36,259 bases of DNA, from the NCBI RefSeq assembly GCF_025356155.1, contig NZ_JANXUQ010000072.1:1-36259 (forward strand), given 5' to 3'. The notes beneath the pieces are model-generated. The model saw only the letters and a list, made by a program, of their open reading frames with translations. It had not been told where the DNA came from and searched no databases. Shown piece after piece: positions 8,353 to 16,925 of this stretch. The translations under genes and the position numbers were made by a program. Each line of letters opens with the position of its first letter. Position 1 is the first letter of the stretch. The stretch is from Rhodoferax sp. GTDB taxonomy: Bacteria > Pseudomonadota > Gammaproteobacteria > Burkholderiales > Burkholderiaceae_C.

Positions 8353-8675
8353 GGCCCGTCACGCCGATCTTGCGCGCGCAGCAAACGCTCGCGCTCTTTC
8401 TGGACCATGCGTTCCCGCAAACCGCCACCGGCGCCCAGCACCCAAACCGACACACCATGCAGTGCCAGCCCCACGCCCCAACCCAGAAAGGGAATGATGG
8501 ACCAGGAGCGGTCGCCAAAGCCGTATTTGGACATGGAAAATACAACCAGGTTGACGCCGGTGAACGCCGCCGCGTGGAAGAACCAGCCCAGCTTGGAACC
8601 CGCACGCTTGCTGGCTATGCGGTCTATCTCTTCGGCGCTGAGTGGCGGCGTGTGCGGAGCAGGTTTATCAGCCAT
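8349..8675 (-). CDS. 2TM-domain membrane protein
   Basis: A 108-residue protein matching the pattern of the 2TM domain: a charged N-terminus with SAEEIDRIASKR, a first membrane helix near residues 29-48, a short YGFGDRSWSI loop, a second helix near 60-81 and a basic tail (RERMVQKERERLLR). This domain is often found fused or adjacent to LytS/LytTR signalling proteins, and here the gene overlaps the sensor kinase by 4 bases and the dehydrogenase upstream by 8. A role as an accessory membrane subunit of the kinase is inference from that arrangement. Nothing catalytic is visible. Confidence 0.85.
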   Translation of the reverse strand: MADKPAPHTPPLSAEEIDRIASKRAGSKLGWFFHAAAFTGVNLVVFSMSKYGFGDRSWSIIPFLGWGVGLALHGVSVWVLGAGGGLRERMVQKERERLLRAQDRRDGP

Positions 8676-10194
8676 GGAGCGGTCTTTTGGAAAATACGTG
8701 GCGCTGGATCAGCGGCGAAATGCGGTAGCGGTCTTCACCATAACTGGTGCCCAGGTTGGCCAACACCGTGCGGATGGCGGGCAGGCCAATGCTGTCGGCC
8801 CAAGCAAGCGGGCCTAGTGGGTAGTTCACACCCAGGCGCATGGCCGCATCGGCCGCTTGCGCAGAGCACACGCCCTGGTTGACGGCATCGGCCGCCTCAT
8901 TGGCCAGCATGGCCACCGTGCGCATCACCGCCAAGCCGGGGATGTCGGCAAAGCGTGAGACCTGCACGCCTGTGGCCTGCAGTAGGGCTATGGCGGCGTC
9001 GGCCGCTTCGTCAGCGCATTGCGCGGCGGTGGCAACAGCAAGCCGGGTTGCCGCGCGGTAGTCCAGCGCAAGATCGACAAGCACCGTGTTCGCAAAACCG
9101 TTGTCGGACGCGCGCTGCGTGGCGCTGCGGCCATCGGTGACGAAGAGCACAGCGCCCTTAACCTGCGCGATACGGCCATCTACTGAGAGCGTGTTGTCGA
9201 ACGGAATGGCGGCCTGGGTCAGTCGCTCGGCCAATGCCTGCGCGGCTGGCGACTCGCCACACAGGGTGATGCCGGTGGGCACTTCACGTGTGGCTTCGGT
9301 CTGGGGTGTGGGTTTGCTGGCGCCCTCGCGGTAGTCAAAGAATCCGCGGCCACTCTTCTTACCCAAAAAACCAGCGTCCAGCAGCTCTTTTTGCACCAGC
9401 GAAGGCATAAAGCGCGGGTCGTTGTAGAAGGCGTTCCACACCGAGCAGGTGACGGCGTAGTTGACGTCGTGGCCAATCATGTCCATCAGCTCAAACGGTC
9501 CCATGCGAAAGCCACCGGCCTCGCGCATGATGGCGTCGATGGTGGCGCAGTCGGCCGCACCCTCGGTCAGCAGGCGCAGGGCTTCGCCGTAGTAGGGGCG
9601 GGCGACGCGGTTGACGATGAAGCCGGGTGTGGATTTGGCATGCACAGCCGTCTTGCCCCAGGCGGTTGCCGTGGCAAACAGTGTGGCGGCCACGGCGGGG
9701 TCAGTCGCCAAGCCGGACACAATCTCCACCAGGGCCATCACTGGAGCCGGGTTGAAAAAATGCAGGCCCGCCAGACGCTGGGGGCGCTTGAGCGCGGCAC
9801 CTATGGCGGTGACGGAGATGGACGAGGTGTTGGTGCCAAAGATGCAGTCGTCGCCGACGATGCCTTCCAGCTCCGCGTAAAGGCCTTGTTTGGCTTGCAG
9901 GCTTTCGACAATCGCCTCAATCACCAAGCTTGCACCGGCCAGCTCAGACAACTGTTGTACGGCTACCAGGTTGGCGTTGGCTTGTGCAGCGCGTTCGGGC
10001 TTTAGCTTGCCCTTGTCGGCCAGTTTGGTGATTTGGGCGCGGATGGCACGGATGGCTTCCTCTGCCGCCCCGGGCCGGTTGTCCATCAACTGGACGGTGT
10101 GGCCCGCTACCGCAGCGACCTGCGCGATACCGGCACCCATGGCGCCAGTCCCTATGACAGCGATGACGGATTGGGGCGGTAGCGGTGCAGTCAC
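8668..10194 (-). CDS. 3-hydroxyacyl-CoA dehydrogenase (PaaH/PaaC-like)
   Basis: Cytosolic NAD-dependent enzyme that oxidises 3-hydroxyacyl-CoA to 3-oxoacyl-CoA, as in phenylacetate catabolism or fatty-acid beta-oxidation. The N-terminal Rossmann domain shows VIGTGAMGAGIAQ with the GxGxxG at residues 15-20; NTSSISVTAIG and GLHFFNPAPVMALVEIV carry the catalytic region; STPGFIVNRVARPYYGEALRLL begins the C-terminal helical domain, which is duplicated as in PaaH (a second copy ends LGPLAWADSIG). The GTG start at 10194 is chosen because AAGGA lies about 8 bases upstream and the resulting 508 residues equal the family length; an ATG at 10272 would add 26 non-family residues. No other paa genes are visible, so the pathway cannot be fixed. 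Confidence 0.92.
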   Translation of the reverse strand: MTAPLPPQSVIAVIGTGAMGAGIAQVAAVAGHTVQLMDNRPGAAEEAIRAIRAQITKLADKGKLKPERAAQANANLVAVQQLSELAGASLVIEAIVESLQAKQGLYAELEGIVGDDCIFGTNTSSISVTAIGAALKRPQRLAGLHFFNPAPVMALVEIVSGLATDPAVAATLFATATAWGKTAVHAKSTPGFIVNRVARPYYGEALRLLTEGAADCATIDAIMREAGGFRMGPFELMDMIGHDVNYAVTCSVWNAFYNDPRFMPSLVQKELLDAGFLGKKSGRGFFDYREGASKPTPQTEATREVPTGITLCGESPAAQALAERLTQAAIPFDNTLSVDGRIAQVKGAVLFVTDGRSATQRASDNGFANTVLVDLALDYRAATRLAVATAAQCADEAADAAIALLQATGVQVSRFADIPGLAVMRTVAMLANEAADAVNQGVCSAQAADAAMRLGVNYPLGPLAWADSIGLPAIRTVLANLGTSYGEDRYRISPLIQRHVFSKRPLHG

Positions 10195-10240
10195 GGTAAG
10201 CGTCCTTTTACGGTTGGGGTTAGGCGGACGCAATAGTACT

Positions 10241-10765
10241 TTAGGCCAGTGAACCTTTTTGCATACCCGCATTGGCTTGGGTCAGGGCGATGCGCCAGAG
10301 TTTGGCTGCGCGGGCCAGGAAGATGCCGCTGAACGCGCCGTATAGAGCGCCAATGCTCAGCGCAAAACCGCTGTTGTGTGCCAGCGAAGGCTGCATGCCC
10401 ATGCTGATGCCCACGGCGTATTTGGTGAAGAAGATGCCCATGAAAAGCGCCAATGGCACTGCACTGCCCGGCATCTGGAAGCGTCGGCTGGCCACGTCAT
10501 ACGTGATCTGGGCCGCGCTGGGCAATTGGAAATTGAGGGTGAAGGCCACCGCAGCGCCAATGCACCACGTCAGTAGAGCCTGGGGCGAATCACCAAAGAC
10601 GGAGGTCACGCCATACAGCGACAGGCAGGTCATAGCCAGCGGCATGATGGTCATGCGGTTCAAGCCCACGCGCCGGGGCAGCATTTGCTTCAGGCCCAGC
10701 CACACGAGGGCCACGAACAAGACGAAAACCCATTTGGGTGTGTTGATCAGAATTTGCATGAACAT
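10241..10765 (-). CDS. Small polytopic membrane protein, DUF6622-like
   Basis: A 174-residue hydrophobic protein with about five predicted membrane segments (for example WVFVLFVALVWLGL, LLTWCIGAAVAFTLNF, VPLALFMGIFFTKYAVGI and ALSIGALYGAFSGIFLA). The start at 10765 is supported by AGGAGA 8 bases upstream; an upstream in-frame ATG at 10819 lacks this. It resembles uncharacterised DUF6622-type proteins of betaproteobacteria. It lies on the same strand as the dehydrogenase (46-base gap) and downstream of the DUF4139 gene. No function can be assigned. Confidence 0.7.
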   Translation of the reverse strand: MFMQILINTPKWVFVLFVALVWLGLKQMLPRRVGLNRMTIMPLAMTCLSLYGVTSVFGDSPQALLTWCIGAAVAFTLNFQLPSAAQITYDVASRRFQMPGSAVPLALFMGIFFTKYAVGISMGMQPSLAHNSGFALSIGALYGAFSGIFLARAAKLWRIALTQANAGMQKGSLA

Positions 10766-10898
10766 GGTAGTTCTCCTAGGGGTGTTGGTTGGTCGATGGC
10801 TGGACTTTGCCAGCGCCAACCCGCTTGGAGAACCGCCTTGCGACGTTACCGCATCCGCGCAGTGCCAAATGCCTTCGGCGCGGCGCGGAATGCGCCGA

Positions 10899-12347
10899 TC
10901 AGTAACGCACCAAGCTGCGGTAAACCAGCTTGGTATTGCCTTCGGCGGGTACAGTGATCTTCCACACTGCGGTATTGCTGGAGCCCTTGGTGTGCGGATG
11001 GCTCTCGGACTGCACCTGCCAGTCCCCAGGCATGGGTTCCTGCACGGTCACGACCACGGGCTCTTTCTTGGCGTTTTTCAGCACAATCTCGTACGCGCTT
11101 TCAAAAACATAGTTGTACTTGCTGGTGCTGCTGAGCTTCTTGAAGTCGGTCTGTTTCTTGTCGGCGGTGACGTCAAACGCGTCGCCCAGCTTCAGGCGCA
11201 CGGTCTCGTTCTTCGGCGTGTGGTCTACCTTGTCTTCGCCAATGAACTGGGCGTTGCCGGAGCGGTCCTTTTTGTAGACCCGGATGATGCCCTTGGGCAA
11301 CGGCATACCCAACTGTGAGGCCTCCTTGTTGTCGAACTCGACAAACACGCCCACCTTGAGCTTCTGACCCAGATCGCCGTAGCTGCTTTGGTAGTAATAG
11401 TCGTTGCCCTTGAGCAGCAGCTCCTTGCGTACCGGCACGCCGGAGGCCGACAGCAGCGACACCTGCTTGGTCTGGTTTTCGGCAATGGTGGTGGGGCGGG
11501 TCAGCGTGTAGAGGTGGTATTCGAAGAGGGATTCTTCGGCCATATCCATCTTCGCTTTGGCCATGGGTGCGGCCGCAGCCATGATGCCGCCGCGGGCCAT
11601 CATTTGGGGTGCGACCTGGTTCACATCCCCCGCCACCAGTTGCAGCTTGGCATTGCGGTATGTGGCGCCGCTGGTATTGGTCAGCGTGACCCAGCCCGAG
11701 ATGTCGAGCTTGTCCTCGGCAGGGTTGAGTTCCACCACGTAGTCGGCCTTCCAGGCCAGGCCTCCGGTCAGGTAGCTCAGTTCCAGGTCCTGCTGCTGCG
11801 CGCCGCTGTTGTCCAGCGCCATGACCAGTGTGGGGCGGTCGCGCAGGTTGGGCGGCACATCGCCGTAGATGATGCGGCCGGGGATGCCGGTCTCGATGCG
11901 GTTGCCGATCTTCAGCACCACGCCGTCGTTGGCCGACAGTACCAGGGCCTGCTCGGTGGTCTCCTGGCCGGTGGCGGTGTTGGTGCGGATGATGCTGACG
12001 CTTCGGCCCACATACTTCTCCAGCAGCTTCTGCGGGGTCAGCAAGTCAAAGTCGAAGTTTTGCTCCAGCACCGACACGCTGCCGGGCGCGCTGGTGCTGC
12101 GCATCAATGCGGTCTCGGGCCGCATGCGGGCGCTGACATCGCGGAACGCCAGGCTGGACGCGCCGCGCTTGAGCTGCAGCTTGCGCTGGTCTTTGACCAA
12201 GGCCAGGTTTTCGTTGTAGATGGTGACGGCCACTTCCTGCTGGTCGGCCAGTGTGCTGCGCTGCTCTTCAACCTGGGCATACGCCAAGCCGGTGGCGCCG
12301 GCAATGAGGGTCAGCGTGAACAAAGAGTTGCGAAGGGGTCTGTGCAT
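10899..12347 (-). CDS. DUF4139 domain protein, probably periplasmic
   Basis: A 482-residue protein with a Sec signal peptide ([25 protein letters not shown], cleavage near residue 24) followed by a DUF4139-type body: [19 protein letters not shown] at the start of the mature chain, [17 protein letters not shown] and [28 protein letters not shown] in the centre, and a beta-rich C-terminal half ending LVYRSLVRY. The family is uncharacterised and related to eukaryotic mucoidy-inhibitor-like proteins; no catalytic residues are known. The gene is divergent from uppP, with 156 bases between the starts, so the two could share regulation, but a role in the envelope is only suggested by the signal peptide and that neighbour. 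Confidence 0.85.
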   Translation of the reverse strand: MHRPLRNSLFTLTLIAGATGLAYAQVEEQRSTLADQQEVAVTIYNENLALVKDQRKLQLKRGASSLAFRDVSARMRPETALMRSTSAPGSVSVLEQNFDFDLLTPQKLLEKYVGRSVSIIRTNTATGQETTEQALVLSANDGVVLKIGNRIETGIPGRIIYGDVPPNLRDRPTLVMALDNSGAQQQDLELSYLTGGLAWKADYVVELNPAEDKLDISGWVTLTNTSGATYRNAKLQLVAGDVNQVAPQMMARGGIMAAAAPMAKAKMDMAEESLFEYHLYTLTRPTTIAENQTKQVSLLSASGVPVRKELLLKGNDYYYQSSYGDLGQKLKVGVFVEFDNKEASQLGMPLPKGIIRVYKKDRSGNAQFIGEDKVDHTPKNETVRLKLGDAFDVTADKKQTDFKKLSSTSKYNYVFESAYEIVLKNAKKEPVVVTVQEPMPGDWQVQSESHPHTKGSSNTAVWKITVPAEGNTKLVYRSLVRY

Positions 12348-12431
12348 AAGAGGTCTCGGGCAATGTGGGTAGTAGAGAATAGGGGGTTGACTGTATGCGA
12401 AGGCCTGTTGCAGCGCAACGGAAGTTGTATC

Positions 12432-12486
12432 TGCTATGAATATGTGAGCGTAGTAGTCATATTTTACGAGGGCTACAGCTTGTTTT
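12432..12486 (+). repeat. Dispersed ~55-bp repeat in the uppP leader (copy B)
   Basis: This non-coding copy aligns without gaps to the copy at 27684-27738. It shares the left GCTAT core and, after the variable middle, 17 of 18 bases across CATATTTYACGAGGGCTA. It ends about 5 bases before the uppP ribosome-binding site, so it forms most of that gene's immediate leader. Confidence 0.6.
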
Positions 12487-12503
12487 TACTTAAGGAGTTG
12501 GTT

Positions 12504-13328
12504 TTGGATATTGCATTGCTGATCAAGGTCACGATCATGGGTATTGTGGAGGGCTTGACTGAGTTTTTGCCCATTTCGTCCACCGGGCACTTGATTTTGG
12601 CGGGCGCCCTGATGGGTTTTGACGATGACAAGGCCAAGGTATTTGATATTGCCATCCAGACCGGCGCCATTTTGGCGGTCATCATCGTTTACTGGCAAAA
12701 GATCCGTGACACCGTGGTCAACCTGCCCTCCAGCAAACAGGCGCAGCGTTTTGCCATCAACGTGGTGATCGGTTTCATGCCGGCCGGCATCCTGGGCTTT
12801 ACCGTCTACAAGGCGATCAAGGCCCATTTGTTCAACCCCGGTGTGGTGGCCGGCGCGTTTATCGTTGGCGCCTTCATCATTTTGTGGGTGGAGAAAATTG
12901 CCAAACCCGTGCCCCGCATCCACACCATCGACGACATGACGCCCATGGACGCCCTCAAGGTCGGCCTGGTGCAGTGTCTGGGCATGATCCCAGGTACCAG
13001 CCGCAGCGGGGCTACCATCATTGGCGGCATGCTGCTGGGCCTGTCGCGCAAGGTGGCGGCTGAGTTTTCGTTCTTCCTGGCCATACCCACGCTGGTGGGG
13101 GCGGGCCTCTACAGCCTGTACAAGGAGCGCGCCATCCTGTCTATGGCTGACGTGCCGATGTTTGCCCTGGGTTTTGTGGTGTCGTTTATCAGCGCCTGGC
13201 TGTGCATACGCTGGTTGCTGCGCTTTATTGCAAACCACAGTTTTGTGGGCTTCGCGTATTACCGCATCGCCTTTGGCATCGTGGTGCTGGTTACCGCTTG
13301 GACCGGCACGGTGCATTGGGCGGCTTAG
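12504..13328 (+). CDS. uppP: Undecaprenyl-diphosphatase
   Basis: Integral inner-membrane phosphatase (BacA family) that converts undecaprenyl diphosphate to the monophosphate, recycling the lipid carrier for peptidoglycan and other glycans; its overproduction gives bacitracin resistance. Both signature motifs are intact: [14 protein letters not shown] at residues 16-29 (the two glutamates and the histidine) and PGTSRSGAT near residues 163-171. The TTG at 12504 is taken as the start because AAGGAG lies 6 bases upstream and the protein then opens LDIALLIKV, as family members do after their initiator Met, with 274 residues (E. coli 273). The open frame extends far upstream antisense to the DUF4139 gene, but that part is not protein-like. 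The stop lies 11 bases from the convergent hydrolase. Confidence 0.94.
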   Translation: MDIALLIKVTIMGIVEGLTEFLPISSTGHLILAGALMGFDDDKAKVFDIAIQTGAILAVIIVYWQKIRDTVVNLPSSKQAQRFAINVVIGFMPAGILGFTVYKAIKAHLFNPGVVAGAFIVGAFIILWVEKIAKPVPRIHTIDDMTPMDALKVGLVQCLGMIPGTSRSGATIIGGMLLGLSRKVAAEFSFFLAIPTLVGAGLYSLYKERAILSMADVPMFALGFVVSFISAWLCIRWLLRFIANHSFVGFAYYRIAFGIVVLVTAWTGTVHWAA

Positions 13329-13339
13329 GCCGGGTTGAT

Positions 13340-14191
13340 CTAACGTGAAGGTGACCGCGCAGGGTTGGCGCGCTTACTCTCGTTTTCGCTGTCCATATTG
13401 CGCAGCGCAGCCTCGATGGCGGCGCCGGTGGCGACGGGTTTTTCCATGGGAAACAGGTGGCTGCCATCCAACATCAGAATGCGGCCTTTTGTGATCTTTT
13501 CGGTCATGGCCATACCGACCTGTCGCATCTCGTGCGAAGCCAGCCCCCCGATAAACGTTACCGGGCACTTGACCGGATGGCGAGCCAGCAGCCGTTCCAG
13601 GTTATCGGGCAGCGTGTTGTAGAACTGAGTCTCCACCGCGCGGTCAAAGCTCAGCACGCGTTTGCTATCTGCCTCCAGCGTGCCGTGGGTTACGTAGTCC
13701 ATCAGCACGCCGTCGTCCCATTTGGCGAATGCCTTTTTGTGGCGGAAGTGTTCGTAGGCCGCTTGCACCGACGGCCAGGTGTTGCGCCGCTTTTGGCTGA
13801 CGGCACCCGGTGACAGTGAGCCAAACATCTGTGTCGTCTTCATGACGCCCAGCGCGGTAGAGCGCCAGCCGCCCACGATGGGCGAGTCCACCAGCACCAC
13901 ACCGCGTGCCAACTCGGGGTTACGGGACGCCGCCATCAGGCTTAGGAATCCGCCCAGCGAGTGACCGACCAGCCAAGCCGGTTCGCCCGTTTTGGCGGTC
14001 ACGTCCTGCGCAAAATCCAGCAACTGTTGCACCACGTTCGGCCAGTTGTTGCTGACGGGGTAGCGTGGGTCGTGTCCGTATTTTTCAATCGCCTTAACGG
14101 CAAAACCACGCGAACGCAGGTCTTTGAACAAGACCTTGTACGTGCTGGCCGGAAAACTGTTGGCGTGCGAGAAAATGATGGTGGACGACAT
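13340..14191 (-). CDS. Alpha/beta-hydrolase fold protein
   Basis: A 283-residue cytosolic alpha/beta hydrolase. The nucleophile elbow is GHSLGG with S78, the N-terminal IIFSHANSFPAS provides the oxyanion-hole region, and LDGSHLFPMEKP near residues 240-252 carries the probable catalytic histidine. The likely acid is in the VTFIGG strand region but is not certain. The C-terminus (ENESKRANPARSPSR) is a short charged tail. It lies 24 bases downstream of the Anbu protease gene on the same strand and is probably co-transcribed with it. The substrate (ester, lactone or similar) cannot be told. Confidence 0.85.
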   Translation of the reverse strand: MSSTIIFSHANSFPASTYKVLFKDLRSRGFAVKAIEKYGHDPRYPVSNNWPNVVQQLLDFAQDVTAKTGEPAWLVGHSLGGFLSLMAASRNPELARGVVLVDSPIVGGWRSTALGVMKTTQMFGSLSPGAVSQKRRNTWPSVQAAYEHFRHKKAFAKWDDGVLMDYVTHGTLEADSKRVLSFDRAVETQFYNTLPDNLERLLARHPVKCPVTFIGGLASHEMRQVGMAMTEKITKGRILMLDGSHLFPMEKPVATGAAIEAALRNMDSENESKRANPARSPSR

Positions 14192-14215
14192 GGCGGACAG
14201 CGGCGCGCAGTGGTC

Positions 14216-15043
14216 TTAAATCAGCTTCTCTTGCGGTGTGGTGATCTTGCGCAAGGGCAGGCTGCGGGCCGAGCCCACCAGCAGCGGCACGTAGGTTTGG
14301 CCACCGTCCCACATCGGGTCTTCAATGCTGTCAAACACTTCGCGAAGCTTTTGACCCCAGTTGTCGTGCAGCATTTTGAAGTAGGGGTTGTGCTCGTCAA
14401 TGCAGACAATACGATCGGTTTGCAGTTTGTCGACCTCATACACTACCAAGTCCATTGGCAGACCCACCGATAGATTGGACTTGAGCGTAGAGTCCATGGA
14501 CACCAGCGCGCACTTGGCGGCCTCGTCCAGCGGCGTGTTGGGCGTGATGACGCGGTCCAGCACCGGCTTGCCGTATTTGGATTCGCCCACCTGGAAATAG
14601 GGGGTTTCTGGCGTGGCCTCTATGAAGTTGCCGGCCGAATAGACCTGGAACAAGCGCATGCCTTCGCCATTGATCTGGCCGCCGAAGATCAGCGATACAT
14701 TGAAGTCAACACCGGCCTGCTGCAGCGACACGGCATCGCGGTCGTGCACGCGGCGGATGGCAGAGCCCAGCACGCGGGCCGCGTCGAACATGCTCTTGGC
14801 GTTCCAGATGGTAATGCCTTCGTCACCCTCGTTATCTTTGAGCCGCTCGACTTGCAGGATCTCGCGCACGGACTGCGAAATGCTTAGATTGCCCGCCGAC
14901 AGCAGAACCATGAAGCGGTCGCCAGGGCGCTCGTACACGATCATTTTGCGGAAGGTGCTGATCTGGTCCAACCCTGCGTTGGTGCGGGAGTCGGAGAGAA
15001 ACACCAATCCAGCGTTGAGTTTGATGGCTACGCAGTAGGTCAT
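14216..15043 (-). CDS. Anbu, proteasome-like N-terminal threonine peptidase
   Basis: A 275-residue member of the Anbu branch of the proteasome/HslV superfamily, self-assembling proteases or amidases of uncertain substrate. The N-terminus MTYCVAIKLNAGLVFLSDS exposes T2 as the catalytic threonine after Met removal, and D18 and K33 (in STFRKM) occupy the positions of the conserved catalytic Asp and Lys. The long body and C-terminus (LRKITTPQEKLI) match the family's usual ~240-280 residues. In many bacteria Anbu sits with a transglutaminase-like protein, an alpha-E protein and a circularly permuted ATP-grasp protein; none is adjacent here. The start at 15043 has a weak ribosome-binding site but is fixed by the required N-terminal threonine. 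Confidence 0.92.
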   Translation of the reverse strand: MTYCVAIKLNAGLVFLSDSRTNAGLDQISTFRKMIVYERPGDRFMVLLSAGNLSISQSVREILQVERLKDNEGDEGITIWNAKSMFDAARVLGSAIRRVHDRDAVSLQQAGVDFNVSLIFGGQINGEGMRLFQVYSAGNFIEATPETPYFQVGESKYGKPVLDRVITPNTPLDEAAKCALVSMDSTLKSNLSVGLPMDLVVYEVDKLQTDRIVCIDEHNPYFKMLHDNWGQKLREVFDSIEDPMWDGGQTYVPLLVGSARSLPLRKITTPQEKLI

Positions 15044-15182
15044 GGGATGGTCTGTGTCGCTTAGGGGAAGTACCTAGAGTGTATCGAGGGGCCCCGCCCT
15101 GGACGAGAATTTTTGCGCTCCGCCTGCTTTTGTGCAATGCTCCCTAAAGGTCGTCCTTCCGTGTTTCCACAGAAAGCAAGTC

Positions 15183-16925
15183 ATGAAAAATTTCAAGATA
15201 TCTGTTCGGCTGTACATGTTGATTGCCGTCTTGTCGGCCATCATGCTGGTCCTGGGGCTGTTTGGTTTGCGCGGGTTGGACCAAACCAATGCCGGGCTGA
15301 AAACTGTGTATGAAGACCGCACGATTCCGTTGGGGAGGTTGTCGGATGTGCAGGCGCTATTGCTGGAAAATCGGCTGGCGTTGCTCAGCATGGTGGCCAA
15401 TGCAACGCCCGAAGAACTGCAGCGCGGCGTGGGTGATTTAGAGAAAAATGCTCCCGAGATCGACCGGTTGTGGAAGGAATACTCGGCGACTAAAGCAACT
15501 CCTGAGGAAGAAAAAGTCGCCAAGCAGATGGCTCTGGACCTTGCCAAGTTTCGAGCGGAGGGCCTGAGTGCAACGGTCGCCGCTGTAAAGGCCGGGAACT
15601 ATGACGAAGCCAAGAAACTCAGCTTCGAAAAGGTTCGCCCACTATATGTACCTGTTCGCAAAGCAATTGCTGCCTTGAACGAAATTCAGGTTGCAGAGGC
15701 TAAGCTTGAGTATGAGGCCGCGCAGTCGCGGTACAACACCGCGCGCATGGTTTCCTGGGCACTCATCCTGGGCGGCGTGGCCTTTGCGGCCCTGTTTGGC
15801 TGGGTGTTGATCCAGGGCATTTCGCGTGATCTGGAGCAGGCCGTCCAGGCGACCACGGCAGTGGAGCAAGGCGACCTGACCTTCCCCATCCGCGTCGATA
15901 GCAAGGACGAAATCGGCCTGCTGCTGCACTCACTGCAGGGCATGCAGGCTGGCCTGGTCAAGGTGGTCGCCAACGTGCGCAGCGGCTCCGAGGGTGTTGC
16001 AACCGCGAGTTCAGAAATCGCCCAGGGCAACAACGATCTGTCGGCCCGCACGGAGCAACAGGCCAGTGCACTGGAAGAAACCGCTGCGTCCATGGAGGAG
16101 CTGTCGGCCACAGTCAAACAAAATGCAGATTCGGCACAGCAGGCCAACCAGTTGGCCTTGAATGCTTCGACCGTTGCCATTCGGGGTGGCGAGGTCGTGG
16201 GCAAGGTGGTGGAAACCATGAAAGGCATCAACGATGCCAGCCGCAAGATCAGCGACATCATCAGTGTGATCGACGGAATTGCCTTTCAGACCAATATTTT
16301 GGCGCTGAATGCGGCGGTGGAGGCGGCCCGTGCGGGCGAGCAGGGCCGTGGCTTTGCCGTGGTGGCGTCGGAAGTGCGTTCGCTGGCTGGGCGTTCTGCA
16401 GAGGCAGCCAAGGAGATCAAGATGCTCATCAACGCCAGTGTGGAACGGGTTGAACAGGGCACGGCGCTGGTCGACCAGGCCGGCACCACGATGACCGAGG
16501 TGGTGAGTTCCATCAGACGTGTGACCGATTTGATGGGTGAAATCAGCGCCGCCAGCAACGAGCAGTCGGCGGGTGTTTCACAGGTGGGCGAGGCGGTGGT
16601 TCAGATGGACCAGGTGACCCAGCAAAATGCAGCACTGGTTGAACAGATGGCCGCTGCGGCCAGCAGTCTGCAAAACCAGGCCGCCGATTTGGTGCAGGTG
16701 GTAGCCGTCTTCAAACTCGGTGCGGCGGAGCATGCAGGCGCCGGTGTTGCCCGCCGGGCACCGACTGCGCCACGGACTCTTTCAAAACCTGCCGTCGGCA
16801 GGGCGGCGACCCCAAAGGCACCGCATCGCACTATCCCCAAACCTGCGGGTAGCGGCGCCAAGCCACTCGGCATTTCGCAGAACAAGGCGGCAGCGAAGGG
16901 CAATGACGATTGGGAGTCGTTCTGA
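15183..16925 (+). CDS. Methyl-accepting chemotaxis protein
   Basis: A 580-residue transmembrane chemoreceptor. TM1 spans about residues 8-31, a four-helix-bundle periplasmic sensor fills 32-188, TM2 covers 189-210, a HAMP domain follows ([21 protein letters not shown]), and the long cytoplasmic coiled-coil has the highly conserved signalling tip [21 protein letters not shown] near residues 365-390 that contacts CheA and CheW. It ends DDWESF, a W-x-x-F tether of the type that recruits CheR/CheB. The ATG at 15183 is used because it begins the canonical [10 protein letters not shown]; an ATG at 15132 would add 17 residues before TM1. The ligand is unknown. The stop abuts that of the convergent mutS. 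Confidence 0.95.
   Translation: MKNFKISVRLYMLIAVLSAIMLVLGLFGLRGLDQTNAGLKTVYEDRTIPLGRLSDVQALLLENRLALLSMVANATPEELQRGVGDLEKNAPEIDRLWKEYSATKATPEEEKVAKQMALDLAKFRAEGLSATVAAVKAGNYDEAKKLSFEKVRPLYVPVRKAIAALNEIQVAEAKLEYEAAQSRYNTARMVSWALILGGVAFAALFGWVLIQGISRDLEQAVQATTAVEQGDLTFPIRVDSKDEIGLLLHSLQGMQAGLVKVVANVRSGSEGVATASSEIAQGNNDLSARTEQQASALEETAASMEELSATVKQNADSAQQANQLALNASTVAIRGGEVVGKVVETMKGINDASRKISDIISVIDGIAFQTNILALNAAVEAARAGEQGRGFAVVASEVRSLAGRSAEAAKEIKMLINASVERVEQGTALVDQAGTTMTEVVSSIRRVTDLMGEISAASNEQSAGVSQVGEAVVQMDQVTQQNAALVEQMAAAASSLQNQAADLVQVVAVFKLGAAEHAGAGVARRAPTAPRTLSKPAVGRAATPKAPHRTIPKPAGSGAKPLGISQNKAAAKGNDDWESF

Noticed and set aside
11388-12503. Upstream extension of the uppP frame
   Set aside because: It runs antisense through the DUF4139 gene, is compositionally unlike UppP, and the Shine-Dalgarno sequence and family N-terminus place the start at 12504.
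12486-13316. Minus-strand open frame of 276 codons
   Set aside because: It is a histidine- and glutamine-rich mirror of uppP, typical of an antisense shadow.
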